From Acidobacteriota bacterium (lineage in GTDB: Bacteria; Acidobacteriota; Vicinamibacteria; Vicinamibacterales; 2-12-FULL-66-21): a stretch of DNA of 48,820 nt. The notes under the pieces were generated by a model. That model was not told the DNA's origin. It searched no databases and saw nothing but the letters and a program-made list of their open reading frames with translations. The DNA lies in the NCBI GenBank assembly GCA_003222675.1, contig QHWT01000075.1, positions 104,125 through 152,944 on the forward strand, in the 5' to 3' direction. Position numbers and translations under genes: made by a program. Positions 40,799-48,820 of this stretch are shown here, one piece after another (position 1 is the stretch's first letter; each line of letters starts with the position of its first letter).

Positions 40799-43497
40799 GG
40801 TCCAAAGTGTCTGCCCAAACCATCGAAAATGCGCACGACATGCTTCGGACGGGCTTGCTTCGGCGATCGCTGGAGCAAGTACAATCTAGCAGGACAAATG
40901 ACCCTGACGCCATTGCGTTGGCAGCAGAAATCTATCTTCTGCAGGGGCGCCAAGAACTCGCGCTGCGCTTCTCTCGCGAGCTGACAACGCGTCGCACTGT
41001 GTCCGAACAGATTATGGCGCGCGCAATGTTCGTGGCCGGCGCTAGTTCCTGGGATCTGGGCGACTGCGCCGGAGGCATCGAACAACTCGAGCGAGCGGCG
41101 GTGTTGGCTCACAAGATTTCCGACACTTCGTTGGTGTCGAAGATTCGTTTGCACATTCTCGAAAAGGCTGCTGATACGGACGCTCCGTACGAAATGTCGG
41201 TGCCCTTGAGCGCCGCCGCTGTTCGTGCAGTCCATCGATCCGGAGATCCGCAAATCATGATCGAAGCGCACATTGCGTTCGGTCGACTTGAGGCAAGAAT
41301 TGGTCACCTCGAGTTAGCTAAGAGACACTTGGCGCTGGCTAGGCGATTCTTGCACGATGAGCCCAACCGTTGGTTAGATGCGAATGAGAAGCTTACTGAG
41401 TCAATCGTTCGGTCACTAGAAGGAGACATTGAGAGCGCATGCGACATAGCCCAGCAGGCTCTTGAGGACGCCGCTGTTATCGGATGGCCTAAAGGAGAGG
41501 CAATCGCTGCCGCTAATCTTGCGTTTTATTATGTGTGCCTGAATCGTTTCGCTGAAGCAACTGCTTTCCTGATGAAGGCTGAAGCTACGGGGTACTCCTT
41601 GGCGAACTTTGCTTATGCGCTACTAGACACAAAACTTGTCTTGGCATCAGCTCGCGGCGATCATGCAGAATCCGAAAGATTATGGCAGGCCGTAAGGAGT
41701 ACTGCAGACGGCGTGGCGTCATGGTACGTTTTGCGTTCCGCTCACACAAGAGTTCGTACGCTGATTGCAGAGCAAAGGCACGCGGAGGCGCTGGAGGTTG
41801 CGAAACACAGTCTCAGTGAGGCAATAAGGTTAAAGAATGGATTTTTCAAATCCGTCTTCAGCCTGAGCATCGCTGAACTTGAAGTTGCAACTGGAGCGCG
41901 TCCGTCGCGGTTAGCCGAATTATCGGTGCCGTCGAACTCTTTGTCGCTATTGGCTGTGCGCCGGCAGGTCGTGGCGGCGGCGCTGGTTCAAGAACGTCCT
42001 CGACGTGCGGCAACAGAAACGGCAGCAGCAAGGCGAATTCTACGGGCCGCTGGTTCGGAACAGGAATGGTATCCGGGACACGGCGACAGATTCATTCATG
42101 GCGAAGGAATTCCGACGAGCGAAGACATAACGCTCGACGACGCGGTCGCGTTGATCGAACTCGCGGGCTATCCGCACGTCTTGGCGCGCGAGGCATACGC
42201 ACTGCTCCAGCTCACTGGCGCTGCGACGGCGCTCGCGCTCGTCGCGCGCGGACCCACCGGGATCCGGCAAGTGGATTCACAGGGATGGGCTGAGAAGCAG
42301 GCGGTCGATGCCGCCGAGCATCCGGAGCCGTATCTGCGGATCACGTGCGGACAGCATCGCGACGAGACGTGGGAGATCCTCGCGGACCTGAAACCCACCC
42401 TCGCGGATCGGTGCGCCGGAGTTGCGGTCCGAAAACTGGTCGACACCGCGGTCACGCTCGATCGCTACCGGCGCGAAGAGAAGCAACGCGACGCGCTCTG
42501 GCCCGCCGACACGCTCGAAACTGACGGCGGGCTCTGGGTCTCCGAGCAGATGACGGAGTTGCTGTCGATCGGCCGTCGGATCGCGCCGTCCGACATCACG
42601 GTCCTCTTGACCGGAGAGACCGGCACCGGCAAGGAGGTCCTCGCGCGCGCGATCCACCGTGCCTCGGGTCGCGCCGCCAAAGCGTTCGTGCCGTTCAACT
42701 GCACCGCTGTCCCCCGCGACATGCTCGAGAGCCAGCTGTTCGGCTACCGTCGCGGCGCCTTCACAGGCGCCGATGCCGCATTCGACGGCGTCATCCGCGG
42801 GGCTGCCGGCGGCACGCTCTTCCTGGACGAGATCGCCGAAATCGGTCCTGATCTGCAGCCGAAGCTGCTCCGCTTCCTCGAAACCCACGAAGTGCACGGG
42901 CTCGGTGAGGCGCATCCCGTCGCCGTCGACGTGCGCGTCATCGGCGCGACCAACGCCGACCTGGAGACGTTGATGGCGGACGGCCGTTTCCGCGAAGACC
43001 TCTTCTATCGCCTCAACGTCGTCCGCCTGCGGGTGCCGCCCCTGCGCGAGCGCCGCGAGGAGATTCCGCCGCTGATCGAACACTACCTCCACCGCTTCGC
43101 GGAAGAACAGAAGAAGGGCCGGCTCACGCTGGACGATGAGGCGCTCGAGTACCTGCTGCTGTTTGCGTGGCCCGGCAACGTGCGGCAACTCGTGAACGAA
43201 ATGCGCCGACTCGCCGCGATGGCAGAGCCGGACTCGACGGTTACCGCGGTGCTGCTCTCGCCGGAGATCCAGACTTCGCGGCGGACGGTGCGCCTTGCGC
43301 CGGGCGACGAGCCGGAAATTCGTCTCCGGCTCGATCAGCCGCTCAAGGACGCCGTGGATACGATCGAGCGTGCGCTGGTGCGGCGAGCGCTCGAGCGTGC
43401 GAGAGGCAATTACGAGAACGCCGCCCGCCTGCTCGGAATTTCGCGCAAAGGGCTGTTCCTCAAGCGGCGACGCTGGGGCATGCAGCGGGCATCGTAG
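40795..43497 (+). CDS. Helical-repeat (TPR-like) sigma-54-dependent activator
   Basis: The TTG at 40795 overlaps the HD-GYP stop; GTG at 40807 or ATG at 40840 are alternatives. The 900-residue product has about 400 residues of TPR-like helical hairpins (LEARIGHLELAKRHLALARR, AANLAFYYVCLNRFAEATAF), a linker, then an intact AAA+ core: GETGTGKE (about 606), GAFTGA (about 654), GGTLFLDEIAEI (about 672), FREDLFYRLN. A Fis-type helix-turn-helix ends it. The first half is A/T-rich like the HD-GYP gene, the second GC-rich. The helical part would be the signal sensor, as in peptide-binding TPR regulators, but no ligand is known. Confidence 0.9.
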   Translation: MRSKVSAQTIENAHDMLRTGLLRRSLEQVQSSRTNDPDAIALAAEIYLLQGRQELALRFSRELTTRRTVSEQIMARAMFVAGASSWDLGDCAGGIEQLERAAVLAHKISDTSLVSKIRLHILEKAADTDAPYEMSVPLSAAAVRAVHRSGDPQIMIEAHIAFGRLEARIGHLELAKRHLALARRFLHDEPNRWLDANEKLTESIVRSLEGDIESACDIAQQALEDAAVIGWPKGEAIAAANLAFYYVCLNRFAEATAFLMKAEATGYSLANFAYALLDTKLVLASARGDHAESERLWQAVRSTADGVASWYVLRSAHTRVRTLIAEQRHAEALEVAKHSLSEAIRLKNGFFKSVFSLSIAELEVATGARPSRLAELSVPSNSLSLLAVRRQVVAAALVQERPRRAATETAAARRILRAAGSEQEWYPGHGDRFIHGEGIPTSEDITLDDAVALIELAGYPHVLAREAYALLQLTGAATALALVARGPTGIRQVDSQGWAEKQAVDAAEHPEPYLRITCGQHRDETWEILADLKPTLADRCAGVAVRKLVDTAVTLDRYRREEKQRDALWPADTLETDGGLWVSEQMTELLSIGRRIAPSDITVLLTGETGTGKEVLARAIHRASGRAAKAFVPFNCTAVPRDMLESQLFGYRRGAFTGADAAFDGVIRGAAGGTLFLDEIAEIGPDLQPKLLRFLETHEVHGLGEAHPVAVDVRVIGATNADLETLMADGRFREDLFYRLNVVRLRVPPLRERREEIPPLIEHYLHRFAEEQKKGRLTLDDEALEYLLLFAWPGNVRQLVNEMRRLAAMAEPDSTVTAVLLSPEIQTSRRTVRLAPGDEPEIRLRLDQPLKDAVDTIERALVRRALERARGNYENAARLLGISRKGLFLKRRRWGMQRAS

Positions 43498-43512
43498 GCA
43501 ACCCGGCGTCTA

Positions 43513-43632
43513 ACAGGCTGAAAAAGCGTGAACGGCCAAATGTCCAATGCCGAACGGCTGAAATGTCAATCGGTCGTCGGCATTGAGCATTGGCATCGGC
43601 CGTTGACACTGGCCTTTTCAACAATCTGCTAA
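43513..43632. repeat. Long imperfect palindrome with AATGTCCAATGCC words
   Basis: Outer arms ctgaaaaag and ctttttcaac-like (cttttcaac), then ggccaaatgtccaatgcc against ggcattgagcattgg and aacggc against gccgtt, fold into one long interrupted hairpin. It lies between the convergent activator and DinB-like genes and could end transcription from both sides. Confidence 0.65.
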
Positions 43633-43641
43633 ACACACGTC

Positions 43642-44160
43642 CTACTTTCCGAGAACTCGCTTGGCCTGCGCATTGTGACGGATGGTATGCGCCGTGGCCC
43701 AGTCGCCAATCTGCGCGAGCGTGACGGTGCCCACCGCCTTGTGTGTGACACCAAAGCGCGACCCGCGATCTTCCGCGAGCCCCTCCAGCGCCGCGTCAAG
43801 CTTCTGCGCGGACGCGACGAGCGCGGACAGCGCTTCATCGCGCGTGATCTCCGGTGGAGGCAACGAGCTGCCGGATGCTTCGAGCTTCTGAGGAATCTCC
43901 GCCACCACGTCCGTCCAGGCACGCTCGCGAAAGTCGTGCGGCAGCGGCTGTGACGGCCGCGCGCCGGACACCAGTTCCGCGAACATGCCGTCGACGGTCG
44001 CTACATGCCAGCCAATCTGCGCAGCCGACCACCCGCCGCCGGCCGGTGTGCGCTCGACGAGATCTCCCGGGGCCTCGCGCAGGCGCGCCACGAGCCGATC
44101 GTGCGCTTCGCGATATGCCCTGCGCATCCGTGCGATCCGTTCGGCGTGAGCGTCCGCCAC
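43642..44160 (-). CDS. DinB/YfiT-like four-helix protein
   Basis: The 172-residue product resembles DinB-like metal-binding four-helix bundles: YREAHDRLVARLREAPGDLV, GGGWSAAQIGWHVATVDGMF with a histidine ligand in GWHV, and the C-terminal QIGDWATAHTIRHNAQAKRV with a paired HxxRH ligand set. Members include thiol transferases and stress proteins; the reaction here is unknown. It stops five bases before the next gene's ... upstream neighbour and shares its strand, so it may be co-transcribed with the dehydrogenase at 44165-45178. Confidence 0.85.
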   Translation of the reverse strand: MADAHAERIARMRRAYREAHDRLVARLREAPGDLVERTPAGGGWSAAQIGWHVATVDGMFAELVSGARPSQPLPHDFRERAWTDVVAEIPQKLEASGSSLPPPEITRDEALSALVASAQKLDAALEGLAEDRGSRFGVTHKAVGTVTLAQIGDWATAHTIRHNAQAKRVLGK

Positions 44161-44164
44161 GGCT

Positions 44165-45178
44165 TCAGCCTCCGAAATAGGAGGGGATCGGCATGTCCCG
44201 CATCGTGTGCAGTCCCGGCGGCGCGCCGAGGATCTTCGGAATCGAGTTCACCGTGATCGACGCGGTGGCGACATCACCATGAACGCCGCCCGCGATCTTC
44301 ATCTTCAGCGCCGGCGATCCGCTGATTTCAACGGCGTCGAACGACTCGGGCGCACCCAGATAGGCCTCCATGTGCAGCGTGATCACCGGCCGTCCGTTGC
44401 GAAAGCCCACCCCGTCCTGCACGATACCGCACACGTAGCCGGCATCAACGGCGAGGAACTCGCTTGCAACCGTCTCGGTCGCCATGCGCGGCTCGATGTC
44501 GTCCGTAATCCTGTCCAGTTTCCAACCCATGGCATCCGCGATCATCGATATTGATTCGGCAAGCCCCACGTGCCGGACGCTTCCCTCGTCAACCTTCTTC
44601 TGGAACTGTTCGCGGGTAAGGCCTGCGCCGATCTTCTGCTGGAACGGTAACCGGCGCACGCGTGCGTCCTGGATGCGATCGACGCGGATCGCATCGACAT
44701 GCTCGCAGACACCCGTCAAGGTGATCGGAAGTGCGTCCATCGTGAAGCCCGGGTTGACGCCCGTGCCGAGCACCGCCACCTTCGCCTTCTTCGCCATCTG
44801 ATGAAGCGCGCGCGCGTATTTCATATTCGCGGACGTCGGATACGCGAGCTCCTCGGTCGTGGATACGATCGGCACTTTGAGCTCCAGAATCGTTTTCACC
44901 TGCGGCATGACTTTCTTCATCGATGACTGCGTGCACAGCACGACCACGTCGGGCTTGCCGGCCTTGATTGCTCTCTTCGCGTCGCTCGATACCTTCACGC
45001 GCAGCGCGCGGCCGACATTCGCGACCTCGCCAAGGTCGCGCCCCACCTTGGCCGGATCGATGTCCACCGCGCCGACGATGCGGAACCCGCGCCGTATGGC
45101 GATCTGACGAACGACCGCCGCGCCAATCGGCCCGAGACCATAGTGCAGGACGCGGATCGGCCCCTTACGTATAGCCAT
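44165..45178 (-). CDS. NAD(P)-dependent dehydrogenase of the DapB/Ord type
   Basis: From the ATG at 45178 the product has 337 residues. It opens IRVLHYGLGPIGAAVVRQIA, a Rossmann GxGxxG motif, followed by VGAVDIDPAKVGRDLGEV and VVVLCTQSSMKKVMPQV. GTGVNPGFTMDALPITL is the substrate-domain signature of 2,4-diaminopentanoate dehydrogenase and relatives of dihydrodipicolinate reductase. The exact substrate cannot be told; no ornithine-fermentation genes are near. An upstream in-frame start at 45292 has no support. The DinB-like gene follows after four bases. Confidence 0.85.
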   Translation of the reverse strand: MAIRKGPIRVLHYGLGPIGAAVVRQIAIRRGFRIVGAVDIDPAKVGRDLGEVANVGRALRVKVSSDAKRAIKAGKPDVVVLCTQSSMKKVMPQVKTILELKVPIVSTTEELAYPTSANMKYARALHQMAKKAKVAVLGTGVNPGFTMDALPITLTGVCEHVDAIRVDRIQDARVRRLPFQQKIGAGLTREQFQKKVDEGSVRHVGLAESISMIADAMGWKLDRITDDIEPRMATETVASEFLAVDAGYVCGIVQDGVGFRNGRPVITLHMEAYLGAPESFDAVEISGSPALKMKIAGGVHGDVATASITVNSIPKILGAPPGLHTMRDMPIPSYFGG

Positions 45179-45219
45179 GCATGACTCCTGAAAGAGACGA
45201 ATTATAGTAGGATTTGCCC

Positions 45220-47157
45220 GTGTTCGCGCGGGTTGCCTCTGTCGTTGCGCTGATCGCGGTCCTCGGCGCGCGGTCGTTGATAGCGGACACACCGCGCTCG
45301 CCGCGCAATGCCAACTACACGATCACCGCGCGGCTGGATCACGCGACGCGCACGATCCACGGCGACGAGCGGATCTCCTGGCGCAACGTCTCGGCCCATG
45401 CAGCGACGTCGCTGCAGTTCCACCTGTATTACAACGCCTGGCGCGACGAGCGATCCACATGGATGCGCGAACGCGCACTCGCCGGCGTCAAGGACGCCCG
45501 ACGCCGCGACCCGTCCGACTGGGCGTCCATCGTCGTCGACAAGGTCGAAATGGTTCCATCGTCTGGCGGCGCCGCCGTCGATGTCACAGCACAACTCCGC
45601 TTCATCGCGCCCGACGACGACAATACGGACGACAGGACCGTTGCGGAACTGCCGCTCTCGCGAGCGGTAGCTCCGGGCGACACGATCGATCTGCGGCTCC
45701 AATGGACCTCACGGGTGCCGCGCACCTTCGCGCGCACCGGCGCCATCGCCGACTACTACTTCATCGCTCAATGGTTCCCGAAACTAGGCGTGCTGGAAGA
45801 CGCTGGCTGGAACTGCCACCAGTTTCATTCGACGACGGAATTCTTTTCCGATTTCGGCGTCTATGACGTGCGCCTCACCGTCCCGCGCAACTGGATCGTG
45901 GGTGCGACGGGCATCGAGCAGGACGCGGCGGACGAGCCTGACGGCAGCCGCACGCACCATTTTTACCAGGAAGATGTCCACGATTTCGTGTGGACGACGA
46001 GTCCGCATTATCTGGAGAGGCACGAACGCTTCGAGCATCCCTCATTGCCGCCGGTCGACATGCGGCTGCTCCTCCAGCCCGAACACGAAGGACAGGCCGC
46101 GCGGCATTTCGCCGCGACGCGCGCGGCGCTGAAGTACTACGGTGAGTGGTACGGTCCTTATCCCTACGGCCATATCACGGTAATCGATCCCGCGTGGCAA
46201 AGCGGCGCGGACGGCATGGAATACCCGACGCTTTTCACCGCGGGCACAGAGTGGATCGCACCCCGGGGCGCCACGGACCCGGAAGACGTCACCGTACACG
46301 AAGCCGGCCACCAATTCTGGTATGGCATCGTTGCCACGAACGAGTTCGAGCATGCATGGATGGACGAAGGACTGAACACCTTCTCTACGGCGCGAGCCAT
46401 CGAAGCGGCATCGTTCCAGAACTTCTACTCACAGCGATACTTCGGTGGCTTCATCCCGTGGACCTTCATGGACCTGCCGCTGTCGCGTGAGGTGAACGGC
46501 GATCGAATGGCGGGCTATCGCAAATGGGCGCGACAGGATGTTCAGGCGACCCCCTCGTTTCGATATTGGCCCGGCACAGCGGGCGCCATCACATATGACA
46601 AGACCGCTTTATGGCTGCACACGCTCGAGCGGCATCTCGGCTGGCCCGTCCTGCAGCGGGTCATGTCGACCTACTTCCAGCGCTATGCGTTCAAGCACCC
46701 GACGCCGGCAGATTTTTTTGCCGTCACCAATGAGGCCAGCGGGCAGAATCTGGCCTGGTACTTCGATCAGGTCTATCGCGGATCTCAAACATTCGACTAT
46801 GGTGTAGACGCGTTCCGGAGCGTGGCCGAACGGCTGGGCTCGAACCGGACGGTTGTCGTGGCGCGCCGCTACGGTGATGGGATCTTTCCCGTCACCGTTC
46901 GAGTGACGTTCGAGGACGGCCAGCACGTCGAGTGGCCATGGGATGGCCGGGATCGCTGGAAGTTGTTCGAGGTCACGCGCGCATCAAGGGCACGCACGGC
47001 GGAAGTGGATCCCGGGCACGTGCTGCTCCTCGATGTGGACCGCACGAACAACAGCGCATCGCTGCGGCCGCAAGCGGACGTCGCGGCGCGCAAGTGGTCT
47101 CTCGCGTGGCTCGTCTGGCTGCAGGACCAGTTGCTGACGTACGGATTCTTCGTCTGA
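45220..47157 (+). CDS. Secreted M1-family metallopeptidase
   Basis: The GTG at 45220 is preferred over a TTG at 45214 because AGGA lies about eight bases upstream. The 645-residue product has a signal peptide (VASVVALIAVLGARSLIA). The zinc site is HEAGHQFW (His360, Glu361, His364) with the third ligand Glu383 (AWMDEGLN), the HExxH-x18-E spacing of M1. GADGMEYPTL is the GxMEN-type substrate loop. The N-terminal beta domain is present. It should cut peptides from the N-terminus in the periplasm or outside. The membrane-protein gene follows three bases later. Confidence 0.95.
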   Translation: MFARVASVVALIAVLGARSLIADTPRSPRNANYTITARLDHATRTIHGDERISWRNVSAHAATSLQFHLYYNAWRDERSTWMRERALAGVKDARRRDPSDWASIVVDKVEMVPSSGGAAVDVTAQLRFIAPDDDNTDDRTVAELPLSRAVAPGDTIDLRLQWTSRVPRTFARTGAIADYYFIAQWFPKLGVLEDAGWNCHQFHSTTEFFSDFGVYDVRLTVPRNWIVGATGIEQDAADEPDGSRTHHFYQEDVHDFVWTTSPHYLERHERFEHPSLPPVDMRLLLQPEHEGQAARHFAATRAALKYYGEWYGPYPYGHITVIDPAWQSGADGMEYPTLFTAGTEWIAPRGATDPEDVTVHEAGHQFWYGIVATNEFEHAWMDEGLNTFSTARAIEAASFQNFYSQRYFGGFIPWTFMDLPLSREVNGDRMAGYRKWARQDVQATPSFRYWPGTAGAITYDKTALWLHTLERHLGWPVLQRVMSTYFQRYAFKHPTPADFFAVTNEASGQNLAWYFDQVYRGSQTFDYGVDAFRSVAERLGSNRTVVVARRYGDGIFPVTVRVTFEDGQHVEWPWDGRDRWKLFEVTRASRARTAEVDPGHVLLLDVDRTNNSASLRPQADVAARKWSLAWLVWLQDQLLTYGFFV

Positions 47158-47160
47158 CCT

Positions 47161-48186
47161 ATGGGCCCTCTCTCCGCGCTTGGTGACGGACTGAGCCGGG
47201 CGGCGCGCGCGCCGGCCGTGCTCGCCGGAACGTTCGCGCTCACCTTGCTCGTCGCCGTGCCGCTGTCGCTGGCGTTGCGCGGGATGCTGATCGCGCACCT
47301 CGGGCCAAGCCTCGCCGCGGATGCCGCCGCGCGCAGCGTCGATTTCGACTGGTGGCAGGAGTTCTCGGCTCAGGCCACAGGGCTGGGCATGACCTTCGTC
47401 CCGTCGATTATCGGATTCGGCGCGGTCCTTCAGAACATCAGCAACCTTGCGGACAACGTACCGCTCGCCACCACGATCGCCGGCGTCATCGCGGCGTGGC
47501 TCGTGCTCTGGTCCTTTCTATCGGGCGGCATCCTCGATCGCTTTGCGCGGAACCGTGCGACGCGCGGGCGCGGATTCTTCGGGGCTTCTGGCGCGCACTT
47601 CCCTGCACTGATCAGGCTCGGACTGATTTCATTGCTCGTGTACTGGATCGCGTTCCGCTGGATTCATCCCTGGCTTTTTGATTCCGTGTTTACCCGTGCA
47701 ACCCGTAATATGACGGTCGAACGCGACGCATTCCTCGTCCGCCTCCTGTTCTACAGTCTGTTCGCGTCGATATTAATCCTCGTGAATGTGATCTTTGACT
47801 ACTCGCGCATCCGCATCGTGCTGGAAGATCGGCGCAGCTCTCTGGGAGCGCTGATCGCTGGTGCACGGTTCGTGGGCAGGCATACCGGCGGCGTAGCGGC
47901 CCTGTATCTGCTGAACACGGTGCTGTTTCTGCTGCTGATTGCCGCGTATGCGATCGTGACCCTCGCGGTGAGTCCAGCCGCACGGATGCCGTGGCTGGCC
48001 CTTCTCGCGGGCGAGGTCTACATCCTGGCGCGACACTATCTCAAGTTGACGTTTTACGCGTCTGAAACGGCGATGTTCCAGGCGCGCCTCGCGCACGCGG
48101 ACTACGCTGCGGCACCCCCGGTCGTCTGGCCGGAATCGCCGCTCGCCGAGTCGATTGCCAACGCACCGCCCGTGGGCCCATGCTGA
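47161..48186 (+). CDS. Integral membrane protein of unknown function
   Basis: The 341-residue product starts three bases after the M1 peptidase stop. It has about six hydrophobic segments ([85 protein letters not shown]). The loop [22 protein letters not shown] recalls families of uncharacterised membrane proteins. There is no catalytic motif. Its close spacing suggests an operon with the peptidase and the following regulator. Confidence 0.8.
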   Translation: MGPLSALGDGLSRAARAPAVLAGTFALTLLVAVPLSLALRGMLIAHLGPSLAADAAARSVDFDWWQEFSAQATGLGMTFVPSIIGFGAVLQNISNLADNVPLATTIAGVIAAWLVLWSFLSGGILDRFARNRATRGRGFFGASGAHFPALIRLGLISLLVYWIAFRWIHPWLFDSVFTRATRNMTVERDAFLVRLLFYSLFASILILVNVIFDYSRIRIVLEDRRSSLGALIAGARFVGRHTGGVAALYLLNTVLFLLLIAAYAIVTLAVSPAARMPWLALLAGEVYILARHYLKLTFYASETAMFQARLAHADYAAAPPVVWPESPLAESIANAPPVGPC

Positions 48187-48820
48187 GCCTCTTCAGGAAC
48201 GCGCGCATTCTGATCGTCGACGATGAGGAGGAAAATGTCGCGAGCCTGCGCCGCATTCTCAACCGGTTCGGTTTCTCGCGCGTGGAGAGCACGACGGATT
48301 CGCGCGAAGCCGCGTCGCTGTACGTGCGACACCGGCCGGACCTGATCCTGCGGGATCTTCAGATGCCGCCCCTCGACGGTCTGGCGGTGATGGCGCAGTT
48401 CAACCAGATCGCGGAAGCGACCTATCTCCCGATTCTCATCCTCTCGGCCGACGTGACACCTGAGACGCGGCGTGAGGCGCTGTCCCGCGGCGCGAAGGAC
48501 TTCGTCAGCAAGCCGTTTCAGACCGACGAGATCATTCTCAGGATCAAGACGCTGCTGCAGACGCGTCAGCTGTATCTCCAGATTCAGAGCCAGAACCAGT
48601 TGCTCGAAGCGAAGGTCCGCGAGCGCACGAAAGCTCTGGAAGAGGCGCAGATCGAGATCGTCGAGCGCCTGGCCGTCGCGGCGGAGTTCCGCGACGACAA
48701 TACGGGTCAGCACACGCAGCGCGTCGGGCAGCTGTCCGCGCTGGTGGCGCGGCAGCTCGGGCTGCCTGATTCCCAGGTGACGTTGATTCGCCGCGCGGCA
48801 CCGCTTCACGACGTCGGCAA
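48180..48820 (+). CDS. RpfG-like response regulator with HD-GYP domain (partial)
   Basis: The ATG at 48180 overlaps the previous gene's end by seven bases; the frame runs off the window after about 213 residues. A receiver domain (about 10-125) opens [18 protein letters not shown] and has the phosphoacceptor aspartate in [13 protein letters not shown], plus the SKPF lysine. A coiled coil ([20 protein letters not shown]) links to the start of an HD-GYP domain ([26 protein letters not shown]). Such proteins degrade c-di-GMP under control of a histidine kinase. Confidence 0.93.
   Translation, partial: MLSLFRNARILIVDDEEENVASLRRILNRFGFSRVESTTDSREAASLYVRHRPDLILRDLQMPPLDGLAVMAQFNQIAEATYLPILILSADVTPETRREALSRGAKDFVSKPFQTDEIILRIKTLLQTRQLYLQIQSQNQLLEAKVRERTKALEEAQIEIVERLAVAAEFRDDNTGQHTQRVGQLSALVARQLGLPDSQVTLIRRAAPLHDVG

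Noticed and set aside
1-48820. tRNA or rRNA genes
   Set aside because: I scanned the gaps for cloverleaf-like arms and conserved TTCGA-type loops and found none that I could support.

Overview
The window is a GC-rich Gram-negative bacterial chromosome segment: it carries lpxC, lipoproteins with clear lipoboxes, and many GTG/TTG starts. The dprA-topA-trmFO and rplU-rpmA-obgE-nadD-rsfS neighbourhoods, sigma-54 activators, HD-GYP proteins, secreted subtilases and abundant phrase-like intergenic palindromes make an Acidobacteriota member (perhaps Vicinamibacteria) the best guess. The lineage is inferred; there is no rRNA gene in the window.

Layout. 1-3917 (minus): dprA, topA and trmFO (cut by the window edge). 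4148-5318: a TPR protein and a lipoprotein. 5459-9992: rplU-rpmA-obgE-nadD-rsfS, then an odd AAA+/Fis protein and comF. 9958-11795 (minus): lysA-tmk. 11995-14826: ECF sigma factor, STAS protein, an 88-aa protein and a GT-C-like membrane protein. 14926-20498 (minus): lpxC, uvrA and an amino-acid permease. 20636-24866: NHL propeller, HNH nuclease, NlpC/P60 lipoprotein, metallopeptidase-like protein and mtgA. 24908-26766 (minus): an aminotransferase broken by a frameshift, and a DapA-family lyase with a 12-residue gap. 43642-48820: DinB-like protein, an Ord/DapB-like dehydrogenase, an M1 peptidase, a membrane protein and a partial RpfG-like regulator.

The striking part is 26934-43497. Three secreted subtilases (S8) end in tandem aromatic peptide repeats. 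Two (27605-29704 and 30412-32418) carry 10 and 8 exact NIVWGT motifs. The third (36654-38342) ends in ten TIVWSD hexads running to its last residue. Each NIVWGT subtilase shares one base (TAATG) with a downstream GNAT acetyltransferase gene, so the region holds a duplicated S8-GNAT cassette. Between the NIVWGT and TIVWSD loci lie an oligopeptide-type binding lipoprotein and two permeases without ATPases. Just after the TIVWSD subtilase a ribosome-binding site precedes a nine-codon ORF that reads MQRIIVWGD and ends in two stop codons. It is followed by a membrane HD-GYP/GAF protein and a helical-repeat sigma-54 activator. Sequences fitting sigma-54 -24/-12 promoters precede two of the subtilase genes.

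My reading, which is inference, is an undescribed peptide-repeat system: subtilases carry or release IVW-type peptides, GNATs may modify them, an Opp-like importer may take them up, and the HD-GYP/sigma-54 pair may respond. A purely structural role for the repeats (beta-rich surface or assembly domain) is the main alternative.

Intergenic regions hold several unrelated families of short palindromic repeats. No stretch longer than 300 bases lacks a gene. I found no tRNA, rRNA, CRISPR array or insertion sequence.
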